NCBI RefSeq assembly: GCF_028688855.1
Contig: NZ_JAQTXI010000013.1
Location: 33,113 to 97,112 of the forward strand
Length of the DNA stretch: 64,000 bases
Reading direction: 5' to 3'
Source of the DNA: Neomegalonema sp.
GTDB lineage: Bacteria > Pseudomonadota > Alphaproteobacteria > Rhodobacterales > Rhodobacteraceae
Below the pieces are notes generated by a model, which was given only the letters and a program-made list of their open reading frames with translations, was not told where the DNA came from and searched no databases. Within the stretch, counting starts at the first letter, position 1, and each line of letters begins with the position of its first letter. Positions 18,489 to 26,148 of this stretch are shown piece after piece. Position numbers and translations under genes: made by a program.

Positions 18489-18593
18489 TCGGAGCGTCTC
18501 CCGGCCAAGCTGGGCCGTTCGACGCTCTCAGTTTCGAACTGGTCGCGTCTTCACGACGCGAAGCTGAAGAGGCTTCGCGGGAAAACGCTCTAG
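18489..18593 (-). repeat. Interspersed 106-bp element, copy A
   Basis: Read on the minus strand it starts CTAGAGCGTTTTCCCGCG and ends GAGACGCTCCGA. A hand alignment to copy B (52369-52474) gives about 80 matches in 105 positions. It fills the gap between spuC and hisE. Its first bases supply the TAG stop codon of spuC (18590-18592), and its end lies about 12 bp before the hisE ribosome binding site. Predicted stems: GCGTTTTC/GAAGACGC and CGCGAAGC/GCTTCGCG in the first half, GAGCGT/ACGCTC and CGGCC/GGCCG in the second. Confidence 0.75.
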
Positions 18594-19969
18594 ATTTCCC
18601 CCGTTTCTTTCACATGCCGATGAAGCTCGTCCAGAGTCTTGAGCGCCTTGGCGGCCATTTCGTCGATCTCGGCTTTGGTGATGCTGAGCGGCGGCGAGAT
18701 GATCATGGAATCGCGCACCGCCCGCATGACCAGACCATTGGCGATGGAGCGGTTGCGCGTCCAGCCGCCGATGCGGCCCGGCTTGGCGAACCGCTTGCGG
18801 CTGGCCTTGTCCGGCGTCAGCTCCAGCTTGCCGAGCATGCCGAAGGTGGAGGCGTCGCCGACCACGGGGTGATCCGCGAGGGCGCCCCATTTCTCCTTGA
18901 GATAAGGCGCGAGCTCGCGCCTGGCCTTGCCCACGAGATCCTCGCCTTCGAGAATCGCGATGTTGGCGAGGGCCGCCGCGCAGGCCGCCGGATGCCCCGA
19001 ATAGGTGAAGCCATGGGTGAACTCCCCGGCCTTCTCGTACATCGTCTCGGAGACGTGATCGGCCACCGCCACCGCGCCCATGGGCAGATAACCCGAGGTC
19101 AGGCCCTTGGCCATGCAGAGCACGTCCGGCTGGAGGTCGAAGCTGGTCGAGCCCCACCATTCGCCCGTGCGGCCGAATCCGCAGATGACCTCATCGGCGA
19201 TGAAGAGGATCTCGCGCTCCCTGAGGATGCGCTTGACCTCCGGCCAGTAGGTCGAGGGGGGGATGATCACGCCGCCCGCGCCCTGGATGGGCTCGGCGAT
19301 GAAGGCCGCCACGCGGTTCTCGCCGAGGCGGTCGATTTCGGCTTCCAGCGCCCGCGCGGCCTTGAGTCCGAATTCCTCCGGCGAGAGGTCGCCGCCTTCG
19401 TCATACCAGTAGGGCTGGTCGATATGGGCGATGTCGGGCACGAGCGGCCCGCCCTGCTCGTGCATGGCCTTCATGCCGCCGAGCGTCACGCCCGCCAGCG
19501 TCGAGCCGTGATAGCCGTTGCGGCGGCCGATGATGATGGTCTTTTCGGGCTTGCCCTGCACGGCCCAATAGGTGCGGACCAGCCGCAAGGCCGTGTCGTT
19601 CGACTCGGAGCCCGAGCCGGTGAAGAAGATCTTGCTCATGCCGGGCGGCGTCAGGCTGGCGATCTTCTCGGCCAGCTGGGTGGCGGGCGGATGGGAGCAC
19701 TGGAAGAAGAGATTGTAATAGGGCAGCTCGTCCATCTGCTTCGCGACGGCGTCGCGGATCTCCTTGCGGCCGTAGCCGACCATCACGCACCAGAGCCCGG
19801 CCATGCCGTCGAGGATCTTGTTGCCGTCGGAATCGTGGATGTAGACGCCTTCCGCCCGCGTGATGATCCGCGAGCCATGAGCGTTCACCTCCTTCATGTC
19901 GCTTTGCGGATGCCAGTGATGGGCGGCGTCGCGTTCGCGCCATTGGGCGGTGGTCTGATTGGTGAGCAT
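18590..19969 (-). CDS. spuC: Putrescine-pyruvate aminotransferase (class III, SpuC-like)
   Basis: A 459-residue class III aminotransferase. HHWHPQSDMKEVNAHGSRII at the start and the PLP motif LFIADEVICGFGRTGEWWGS followed by LCMAKGLTSGYLPMGAVAVA (Schiff-base Lys) are close to the omega-amino acid:pyruvate and putrescine transaminases. Placement after potFGHI and speB favours putrescine as amino donor, giving 4-aminobutanal and alanine. ATG at 19967-19969 has GGGAGG eight bases upstream; the open frame continues further but is not homologous. The stop codon lies in the terminus of repeat copy A. Confidence 0.85.
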   Translation of the reverse strand: MLTNQTTAQWRERDAAHHWHPQSDMKEVNAHGSRIITRAEGVYIHDSDGNKILDGMAGLWCVMVGYGRKEIRDAVAKQMDELPYYNLFFQCSHPPATQLAEKIASLTPPGMSKIFFTGSGSESNDTALRLVRTYWAVQGKPEKTIIIGRRNGYHGSTLAGVTLGGMKAMHEQGGPLVPDIAHIDQPYWYDEGGDLSPEEFGLKAARALEAEIDRLGENRVAAFIAEPIQGAGGVIIPPSTYWPEVKRILREREILFIADEVICGFGRTGEWWGSTSFDLQPDVLCMAKGLTSGYLPMGAVAVADHVSETMYEKAGEFTHGFTYSGHPAACAAALANIAILEGEDLVGKARRELAPYLKEKWGALADHPVVGDASTFGMLGKLELTPDKASRKRFAKPGRIGGWTRNRSIANGLVMRAVRDSMIISPPLSITKAEIDEMAAKALKTLDELHRHVKETGEI

Positions 19970-20073
19970 GTGAGCTTCCTCCCGGGGCTCGGAACGACCC
20001 TTGGGCCGCGGCCCGAAGGCTGCGGCGAAGGCCGGATGACTCCGGCGGCCAGGTCGAGGGTTCGGCGCGGCGC

Positions 20074-20092
20074 GGAGGGCTTCGCGCCCTCC
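20074..20092 (-). other. Intergenic hairpin between speB and spuC
   Basis: Arms GGAGGGC and GCCCTCC form a 7-bp stem around a 5-base loop in the 145-bp gap between two genes of the polyamine operon. No T-run, so it could adjust downstream expression or mRNA stability rather than terminate fully. Confidence 0.4.
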
Positions 20093-20114
20093 ATCCGTCC
20101 CGCGCATCTGAAAT

Positions 20115-21089
20115 CTAGAGCCGCCCCACCGGACGGGGCGTCGCGCCTTTGGCCAGAGCCTGCAGGCAGAGCCATTCATAGGCCACGTGCGCGCCCGCCA
20201 GGGCGGTGATTTCGGCGTGGTCGTAAGGGGGCGAGACCTCCACCAGATCCATGCCGATCAGGTTCAGGCCGCGCAGACCCCGCATCAGCTCCAGCGCCTG
20301 CCAGCTCGCGAGTCCTCCGGGCACTGGCGTGCCGGTTCCGGGCGCGAAGGCGGGATCCAGCACGTCGATGTCGAAGGAGACGTAGACGGGTTTGTCGCCC
20401 ACCCGCGCGCGGACGGCCTCGATGGTTCTGGCGACGCCTTCGCGGTGAATCCACGGGCTGCTGAGGATCTCGAAGCCGAAATCCGAGTCGTTATAGGTGC
20501 GCAAGCCCACCTGGACCGAATGCCCGGCGTCCACGATTCCCTCGCGGACGGCCCGCAGGAACATGGTCCCGTGGTCGAGGCGGCCCGGATCGTCGGGCCA
20601 GGTGTCGCAATGGGCGTCGAACTGCACGAGCGCCACCGGGCCATGTTTCCGCGCATGGGCCCTGAGCAGCGGGTAGGCCACGAAGTGATCGCCGCCGAAG
20701 GTCAGCATCTTCGCGCCCGAGGCCAGCAGCTCCGCCGCATGGGCTTCGATGCGGGCGGGAACCTCGGTCGGGTGATGGGGATCCACGAAGTGGTCGCCCC
20801 AATCGGCCACGGCCAGAGTCGCGAAGGGGTCGAAGCCCCAGGGAAAGGACTTCAGCTCCGCCAGCTGCGTCGAGGCCTCGCGCAACGCCCGCGGCCCGAA
20901 ACGGCAGCCCGGACGGTTCGTCACGGAGGAATCGAAGGGGATCCCGCTCACGACCACATCCGCGCCCGTCAGGTCGCGGGTGAAGCGGCGGCGCAGAAAG
21001 GACAGCGCCCCGCCATAGGTCATCTCCGGAACCGAGCCGAGCAGGGATCCGGCCCGGAAGGCGCGGTCGCCATGGGTTTCTGAAGTCAC
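20115..21089 (-). CDS. speB: Agmatinase
   Basis: A 324-residue ureohydrolase converting agmatine to putrescine and urea. The binuclear manganese ligands are visible in MLTFGGDHFVAYP, VQFDAHCDTWPD and VSFDIDVLDPAFAPGTGTPV. TYGGALSFLRRRFTRDLTGA near the N-terminus is typical of agmatinase rather than arginase. I choose the GTG at 21087-21089, which has AGAGGAG eight bases upstream; a TTG start ten codons earlier is possible. It lies between potI and spuC, so imported or internal agmatine would feed putrescine breakdown. Confidence 0.9.
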   Translation of the reverse strand: MTSETHGDRAFRAGSLLGSVPEMTYGGALSFLRRRFTRDLTGADVVVSGIPFDSSVTNRPGCRFGPRALREASTQLAELKSFPWGFDPFATLAVADWGDHFVDPHHPTEVPARIEAHAAELLASGAKMLTFGGDHFVAYPLLRAHARKHGPVALVQFDAHCDTWPDDPGRLDHGTMFLRAVREGIVDAGHSVQVGLRTYNDSDFGFEILSSPWIHREGVARTIEAVRARVGDKPVYVSFDIDVLDPAFAPGTGTPVPGGLASWQALELMRGLRGLNLIGMDLVEVSPPYDHAEITALAGAHVAYEWLCLQALAKGATPRPVGRL

Positions 21090-21126
21090 GACGCCGCTCC
21101 TCTCTGGAAGCTCATGCAAGCTCCTG

Positions 21127-21960
21127 TCATTTGCCCGCGAGGGCCTTCTGTTCGTCGCGCCGCCTCTGACGCTCGGCGCGGATCATCAGCAGGCTCGCGA
21201 TGAGGAAGCCCACCGCCACCACCACGATGATCAGCGTGGCCAGCGCGTTGATGACCGGACTCACGCCGCGCCGCACGCGAGACAGGATCTCGACGGGCAG
21301 GGTGGTCGAGCCGGGGCCCGAGACGAAGCTCGCGATCACCGCGTCGTCGAGCGAGAGCGTGAAGGCCAGCAGCCACCCCGAGATCAGCGCCGGAGCGATG
21401 ATCGGCAAGGTCACCGAGAAGAAGACCTTCAGCGGTCTTGCGCCCAGATCCATCGCGGCCTCTTCGAGCGAGCGGTCGAAGCCCGCCAGCCGCGACTGCA
21501 CCACCACCGCCACATAGGCGAGGCAGAAGGTGGTGTGGGCGATGATGATCGTGGTGGCGCTGCGTCCTGCGGGCCATCCGGTGGCCTGCTCCAGCCCCAC
21601 GAAGAGCAGCAGCAGCGAGAGCCCCGTGATGACCTCGGGCATGACGAGCGGCGCCGTGACCATGCCCGTGAAGAGCAACCTTCCCTTGAATCGCCCGAAG
21701 CGCGAGAGCACGAAGCCCGCGATGGTGCCGAGGATCGTGGCCAGAGTGGCGGCGATCACCGCCACCTTGAGGCTCACGAGGGCGGCGTTGACCAGGGCGA
21801 CGTCCTTGAAGAGCTCGCCGTACCATTTCGTGGTGAATCCGCCCCAGACCGTCACCAGCCGCGAGTCGTTGAAGCTGTAGACCACCAGCGAGACGATGGG
21901 CGCATAGAGGAACAGAAAGCCCAGACTGGCGGCGATGAGCAGGAAACTTCCGCTACGCAT
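21127..21960 (-). CDS. potI: Polyamine ABC transporter permease (PotI-like)
   Basis: A 277-residue inner-membrane permease with six hydrophobic segments. The EAA loop is seen as EEAAMDLGARPLKVFFSVTLP (about residues 169-189). The N-terminal FLFLYAPIVSLVVYSFNDSR fits PotC/PotI. ATG at 21958-21960 overlaps the stop codon of potH (ATGA), so translation is coupled. It forms the channel with PotH for putrescine or spermidine uptake driven by PotG. Confidence 0.9.
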   Translation of the reverse strand: MRSGSFLLIAASLGFLFLYAPIVSLVVYSFNDSRLVTVWGGFTTKWYGELFKDVALVNAALVSLKVAVIAATLATILGTIAGFVLSRFGRFKGRLLFTGMVTAPLVMPEVITGLSLLLLFVGLEQATGWPAGRSATTIIIAHTTFCLAYVAVVVQSRLAGFDRSLEEAAMDLGARPLKVFFSVTLPIIAPALISGWLLAFTLSLDDAVIASFVSGPGSTTLPVEILSRVRRGVSPVINALATLIIVVVAVGFLIASLLMIRAERQRRRDEQKALAGK

Positions 21961-23093
21961 CAGCGTTCCTCCCCGGTTTGGCCCTGCGCGTTGCGGAACA
22001 GCATGATCGGAGCCACCAGAAACAGCAGCATGGCGATGGCGACCGCCGAAGCGATGGGCCAGGCGCGTCCGGTGAAGAACTCGTCCCAGAGCACGCGGCC
22101 GATCATGAGCGTGTCGCTCGGGCCGAGCAGCGCGGGGATGACGTATTCGCCCACCGCCGGAATGAAGACCAGCAGACAGCCCGCCAGGATTCCGGGCAGC
22201 GACAGCGGCAGCGTGATGCTGAGGAAGCTGCGGATGGGCCCCGCCCCGAGATCCGCCGAAGCCTCCAGCAAGGTGCCGTCGAGCTTCTCCAGGGTGGTGT
22301 AGAGCGGCAGGATCATCAGCGGCAGATAGGAATAGACGATGCCCACATAGACCGCGAAATTGGTCTGCATCATCACGATGGGCTCGTCGATCACGCCGAG
22401 CCACATCAGGAAGTTGTTGATCACGCCGTTGTTGTTGAGGATGCCGATCCAGGCGTAGACGCGCAGCAGGAAGCTCGTCCAGAAGGGCAGGATCACGAGC
22501 ATCAGCAGGGTGTTGCGCCAGGCGGGCGAGCTGCGCGCGATGGCGTAGGCCATGGGATAGGCCACGAAGAGGCAGAGGATCGTCGAGATCGCCGCGATCC
22601 GGATCGAGGTCAGATAGGCGTCGATGTAGAAGCGGTCTTCGAGCAGGAACTGATAGTTCTCCAGATGGGCGGTGATCTGGAGCTTGCCCTCCGCCCAGGT
22701 GAAGAGCGGCGAATAGGGCGGCTGCGCGATGAGCTGCTCGGCCACCGAGACCTTGAACACCACCAGAAAGGGCGCGAGGAAGAACAGCAGCAGCCAGATC
22801 ATCGGCAGGGCGATCACCAGCCGCCGCCCGTCGGTGAGGACGCGCAGCAGCCAGAGCGCCAGACCCAGCCCGAGAATCGCGTAGATGATGGTGCCGAAGC
22901 CCACGCCCTTGTTCGAGAAGAGCATGACCGCGAAGACCAGCCAGGCCAGCCCCAGACCGATCAGGGCGACGGCGCCGCGCGTTTCGGCGCCCTTCGTCAC
23001 GCCGAGCCGGTGGAGCGTCGGGGCGAGGCGTTGCGCCCAGGGTTCGGGGGCGGCCATCGCCGTCCCTGCGCCCGCGAGGTCCGGCGCGCTCAT
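21960..23093 (-). CDS. potH: Polyamine ABC transporter permease (PotH-like), with N-terminal extension
   Basis: A 377-residue permease. The C-terminal 290 residues match PotB/PotH: FFLAPFLVVFKVS, SPAWRNTLLMLVILPFWTSF, LLEASADLGAGPIRSFLSI (the EAA loop) and PAVGEYVIPALLGP. Compared with a typical PotH of about 310 residues there is an N-terminal extension of roughly 85 residues containing two additional hydrophobic segments (about 42-59 and 67-86). Similar longer versions may be common in Rhodobacterales. It overlaps potG by 4 bp and potI by 1 bp. Confidence 0.9.
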   Translation of the reverse strand: MSAPDLAGAGTAMAAPEPWAQRLAPTLHRLGVTKGAETRGAVALIGLGLAWLVFAVMLFSNKGVGFGTIIYAILGLGLALWLLRVLTDGRRLVIALPMIWLLLFFLAPFLVVFKVSVAEQLIAQPPYSPLFTWAEGKLQITAHLENYQFLLEDRFYIDAYLTSIRIAAISTILCLFVAYPMAYAIARSSPAWRNTLLMLVILPFWTSFLLRVYAWIGILNNNGVINNFLMWLGVIDEPIVMMQTNFAVYVGIVYSYLPLMILPLYTTLEKLDGTLLEASADLGAGPIRSFLSITLPLSLPGILAGCLLVFIPAVGEYVIPALLGPSDTLMIGRVLWDEFFTGRAWPIASAVAIAMLLFLVAPIMLFRNAQGQTGEER

Positions 23094-24241
23094 GACGACA
23101 ACGCGACGCCGCTGGGCGTCTCCCAGGAGAGGAAGACGGGCTCTTCCCAGGTGATGGGGTCTTCATGGCGGTCGCGGTTGGTCTGGGTGATGCGCACCCG
23201 CTTTCCGCTCGGCAGCCGGATGCGGTAATGCGAGAGCCCGCCCAGATAGGAGATGTCCTCGACCACGCCGGAGAGCACGTTCTCCGTTTCGGCGGGGCGC
23301 TCGCGGCCCATGAGGATCTTCTCGGGCCGCACGGCCACCGCGATGGGATCGCCCTCGCGGCCGGGCACGGCGTAGCCGATGCGGATGCGCGCGCCGGCCT
23401 CCTCGGAGTCGATCACGGCGTGGTCCACGCCGTCGACGAGGATGCGGCCCTCGAACATGTTCACGTCGCCGATGAAGTTCGCGACGAAGCGGCTGCGCGG
23501 ATATTCGTAGATCTCGCGCGGCTCGCCGACCTGGGTGATCTGGCCCTGATTCATGACGCCGATGCGCGTCGCGAGGGTCATGGCCTCCTCCTGGTCGTGG
23601 GTGACCACGATGAAGGTGGTGCCGAGCTTCTCCTGGATTCCGACCAGCTCGAATTGCGTCTCCTCGCGGAGCTTTTTATCCAGCGCGCCCAGCGGCTCGT
23701 CGAGGAGCAGCAGCTTGGGGCGCTTGGCGAGGGCGCGGGCCAGCGCCACGCGCTGTCTCTGGCCGCCCGAGAGCTGATGGGGCCTGCGCTTGCCGTAGGG
23801 CTCCAGCTTGACCATGCGGAGCATCTCGGCGACGCGTTCGTCGCGTTCGGCGCGCGGGACGCCGTCCTGCTTGAGGCCGTAGGCGACGTTGTCGGCCACG
23901 CTCATGTGCGGAAACAGGGCGTAGGACTGGAACATCATGTTCACGGGGCGGTCGTAGGGCGGAGCCCCCGCCATGTCCTGGCCCTCGATCTCGATGGCGC
24001 CGGAGGTGGGCTGCTCGAATCCCGCCAGCATGCGCAGCAGCGTGGACTTCCCCGAGCCCGAACCGCCCAGCAGACAGAACAGCTCCGAACGGTAGATGTC
24101 GAGGGAGACGTTGTTCACCGCGACGAAGTCGCCGAACTTCTTCGTGACGTTCCTGATGCGGATGAAAGGCTTGGCGTCGGGATCGGCCCATGGCGCGCGC
24201 GCGGCGGCCCCCGGAACCTTGGGTTTCTGGGCGAGGCTCAT
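23090..24241 (-). CDS. potG: Polyamine ABC transporter ATP-binding protein
   Basis: A 383-residue ATPase with Walker A GGSGSGKST (about 61-69), Q-loop MMFQSYALFPHMS, signature LSGGQRQRVALARAL, Walker B LLLLDEPLGALD and the switch His in VVTHDQEEAMTL. The C-terminal 120 residues form a TOBE/MOP-like regulatory domain, as in PotA/PotG. It couples ATP hydrolysis to PotH-PotI. Two hairpins separate it from potF. Confidence 0.92.
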   Translation of the reverse strand: MSLAQKPKVPGAAARAPWADPDAKPFIRIRNVTKKFGDFVAVNNVSLDIYRSELFCLLGGSGSGKSTLLRMLAGFEQPTSGAIEIEGQDMAGAPPYDRPVNMMFQSYALFPHMSVADNVAYGLKQDGVPRAERDERVAEMLRMVKLEPYGKRRPHQLSGGQRQRVALARALAKRPKLLLLDEPLGALDKKLREETQFELVGIQEKLGTTFIVVTHDQEEAMTLATRIGVMNQGQITQVGEPREIYEYPRSRFVANFIGDVNMFEGRILVDGVDHAVIDSEEAGARIRIGYAVPGREGDPIAVAVRPEKILMGRERPAETENVLSGVVEDISYLGGLSHYRIRLPSGKRVRITQTNRDRHEDPITWEEPVFLSWETPSGVALSS

Positions 24242-24297
24242 GCTCCGCGTTCTCCCCTCTGTGGCGCTTTTCTGTGGCGCTGCGGGCCGGAGCGCCG

Positions 24298-24355
24298 CCC
24301 CGCCCTCGGGAGCGGGGAGGCGCGAGAGCTCCGCCCGGTCCCCTCGGCCGGGCGG
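24298..24355 (-). other. Two hairpins between potF and potG
   Basis: CCCCGC/GCGGGG (24298-24317) and a perfect 8-bp stem CCGCCCGG/CCGGGCGG (24331-24355) occupy the 129-bp gap between potF and potG. Neither has a T-run. In solute-binding-protein operons such structures commonly stabilise the upstream message or cause partial termination, raising binding-protein yield over the membrane components. An 11-bp direct repeat TCTGTGGCGCT lies beside them at 24258-24281. Confidence 0.5.
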
Positions 24356-24370
24356 CGCGGGATCTCCGGA

Positions 24371-25468
24371 TCAGCGGCCGGTGCGGATCTCGGTCCACAT
24401 GCGGTTGATGATCCGGTCCACGTTCGGCGGATAGATCGGCGAACCGAAGGTCTTCTCCATGACCTCGGGGGGCGGATAGACGCCTTCGTCCGCGCGGACG
24501 CTCTCGTCGATCAGCTCCTCGGAGGCCGGGACGGCGTTGGCGTAATGGACGTAGTTGGAGATGCCCGCGATGATGTCCGGCCGCAGGATGAAGTCGATGA
24601 ACTTCTGGGCGTTCTGCGGATGCACGGCGTCCCTGGTGATGGTCATCAGGTCGAACCAGAGGATCGAGCCTTCCTTCGGGATGACGTAGCCGATCTCGAC
24701 GCCGCGTCCGGCCTCTTCGGCGCGGTCGCGGGCCTGGAGGATGTCGCCCGACCAGCCGTAGGCCACGCAGATCTCGCCGTTGGCGAGGTCGTTGATGTAT
24801 TGCGAGCTGTGGAAATACTTGATGTGCGGCTGCACGCTCTTGAGCAGCGCGGCGGCCTTGTCGAGATCGGCGCGCTCGAAGCTGTCATGGGGCAGGCCGA
24901 GGTAGTTCAGCGCGACGGGGAAGGTGTCCGGCGCGGCGTCGAGCAGCGTCACGCCGCAGGCGGCGAGCTTGCTGACGACCTCGGGCTTGAAGAGCAGGTC
25001 GAAGGTGTTGAGCTCGAAGTCCTCGCCGAGGATCTCCTTCACCTTCTGGACATTGTAGCCGATGCCGTTGGTGCCCCAGAGGTAGATGGCCGAGAACTTG
25101 TTGTCGGGGTCGTATTTGGCGACGCGCTCGGCGAGGACCGGATCGACGCCCTGCAGGCTGGGCATCTTGTCCTTCTCGAACTCGCGGAAGACGCCCGCCT
25201 GGATCTGGCGCGCGAGGAAGTTGCCGGTCGGGACGACGATGTCGTAGCCCGAGGAGCCGGCCAGGAGCTTGGCCTCCAGCACGTCGTTCGAGTCGAAGAC
25301 GTCGTAGGTGACCTGGATGCCGGTCTCCTCGGTGAATTTCGCGACGGTGTCCTCGGCGATGTAGTCGGACCAGTTGTAGACGTTGAGGCGCTTGGGCTCC
25401 TCCTGGGCGGCGGCCGGGAGGGCGATCAGGGCCGTCAGGGCGGCGACGCTGAGCGAAGAAAGACGCAT
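24371..25468 (-). CDS. potF: Polyamine ABC transporter periplasmic binding protein (PotF/PotD-like)
   Basis: A 365-residue periplasmic binding protein. The start at 25466-25468 gives a clean signal peptide (MRLSSLSVAALTALIALPAAA, cut near residue 22) and has GAGGAG nine bases upstream. LNVYNWSDYIAEDTVAKF and GYDIVVPTGNFLARQIQAG are hallmarks of PotD/PotF polyamine receptors, and YGWSGDILQARDRA is a typical ligand-site segment. First gene of the potFGHI-speB-spuC unit. The exact polyamine preference cannot be read from the sequence. Confidence 0.92.
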   Translation of the reverse strand: MRLSSLSVAALTALIALPAAAQEEPKRLNVYNWSDYIAEDTVAKFTEETGIQVTYDVFDSNDVLEAKLLAGSSGYDIVVPTGNFLARQIQAGVFREFEKDKMPSLQGVDPVLAERVAKYDPDNKFSAIYLWGTNGIGYNVQKVKEILGEDFELNTFDLLFKPEVVSKLAACGVTLLDAAPDTFPVALNYLGLPHDSFERADLDKAAALLKSVQPHIKYFHSSQYINDLANGEICVAYGWSGDILQARDRAEEAGRGVEIGYVIPKEGSILWFDLMTITRDAVHPQNAQKFIDFILRPDIIAGISNYVHYANAVPASEELIDESVRADEGVYPPPEVMEKTFGSPIYPPNVDRIINRMWTEIRTGR

Positions 25469-25647
25469 CTGCGGGCATCTCCTCAAAGAGAACCGTGGTC
25501 CCGACCCGAAGGCCGGAGGGCTTTTGCGGCGAAGCCTCGCCACGACGTTCAGGGAACGCGCAAATCGCGACGCGCGCAAGAGCCAACTGCGAAAATCTCA
25601 CAAGGTCATGCGCGGCGGCGGATCCTGAGCGCGGGGCCCTGACGAAA

Positions 25648-25767
25648 ATGTGAACATGGGCGCGGAGCCGCGTCAAGCCTTCCCGAAGGGGCTCCGGCGG
25701 GGCGCGGAAGAACTTCCGCAGGCGGAAGGCGCCCCGATTGACAGCCTGCGAAATCTCCCGCTAGGCT
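25648..25767. promoter_or_regulatory. Divergent promoters of the two polyamine arms
   Basis: Minus strand toward potF: TTGACG (25676-25671), 17 bp, TCACAT (25653-25648). Plus strand toward the glutamine-synthetase-like gene: TTGACA (25738-25743), 18 bp, TAGGCT (25762-25767). Between them GCGGAA-N4-TTCCGC forms a dyad at 25704-25719, followed by a further GGCGGAAGG. One regulator bound there could control both arms. The region 25469-25647 shows no other feature I can support. Confidence 0.5.
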
Positions 25768-25784
25768 TGGATCCGGAGAAGATC

Positions 25785-26111
25785 ATGACCAGAACGCAGA
25801 AAGACGACCGCGTCGCAAGGGCGACGCGAGCTCCTGATTTGCGGCTTGGCCGCCAGACTTCGGATGCGCGGCCTGGCCGCCAGGCTTCGATCGGCGGCCG
25901 CTTCCGGAAGGCGGCCTCCGGGCGCAGCTTCGCCGAGCCCGACCCTGACCCCATGGGCGGTCGGGTCCCGGCGCAGGCCCTGTCCGGGGCTGCGTCTTCC
26001 GGCGCCCCCGACGGGGAGGACGTCCAGCGCGCCTTCGGGCGATCCGCCGGACCCGGCGCCGCCTTTCCCGATTCCGTGATCGACGCCGTCCGGACGAGGC
26101 CGCGCGCCTGA
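25785..26111 (+). CDS. Possible small leader gene, low complexity
   Basis: A 108-codon open frame starting MTRTQKDDRVARATRAPDL. It lies about 11 bp downstream of the predicted start of the TTGACA/TAGGCT promoter and has GGAG eight bases before the ATG. It ends 37 bp before the glutamine-synthetase-like gene. The protein is Arg/Ala/Gly/Pro-rich, contains a short tandem repeat and has no recognisable fold, so it may equally be an untranslated leader. I include it because its position between promoter and gene needs explaining. Confidence 0.3.
   Translation: MTRTQKDDRVARATRAPDLRLGRQTSDARPGRQASIGGRFRKAASGRSFAEPDPDPMGGRVPAQALSGAASSGAPDGEDVQRAFGRSAGPGAAFPDSVIDAVRTRPRA
25841..25891. repeat. Short imperfect tandem repeat
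   Basis: Two copies of a unit beginning GCGGCYTGGCCGCCAGRCTT, at 25841 and 25868 (period 27 bp, about three mismatches), lie in the leader of the glutamine-synthetase-like gene. Each contains the small dyad GGC-GCC. Origin by local duplication is likely. Confidence 0.6.
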
Positions 26112-26148
26112 GGGCCGGCCCCCAATCGCTATCATGAGGAGGAACGAC

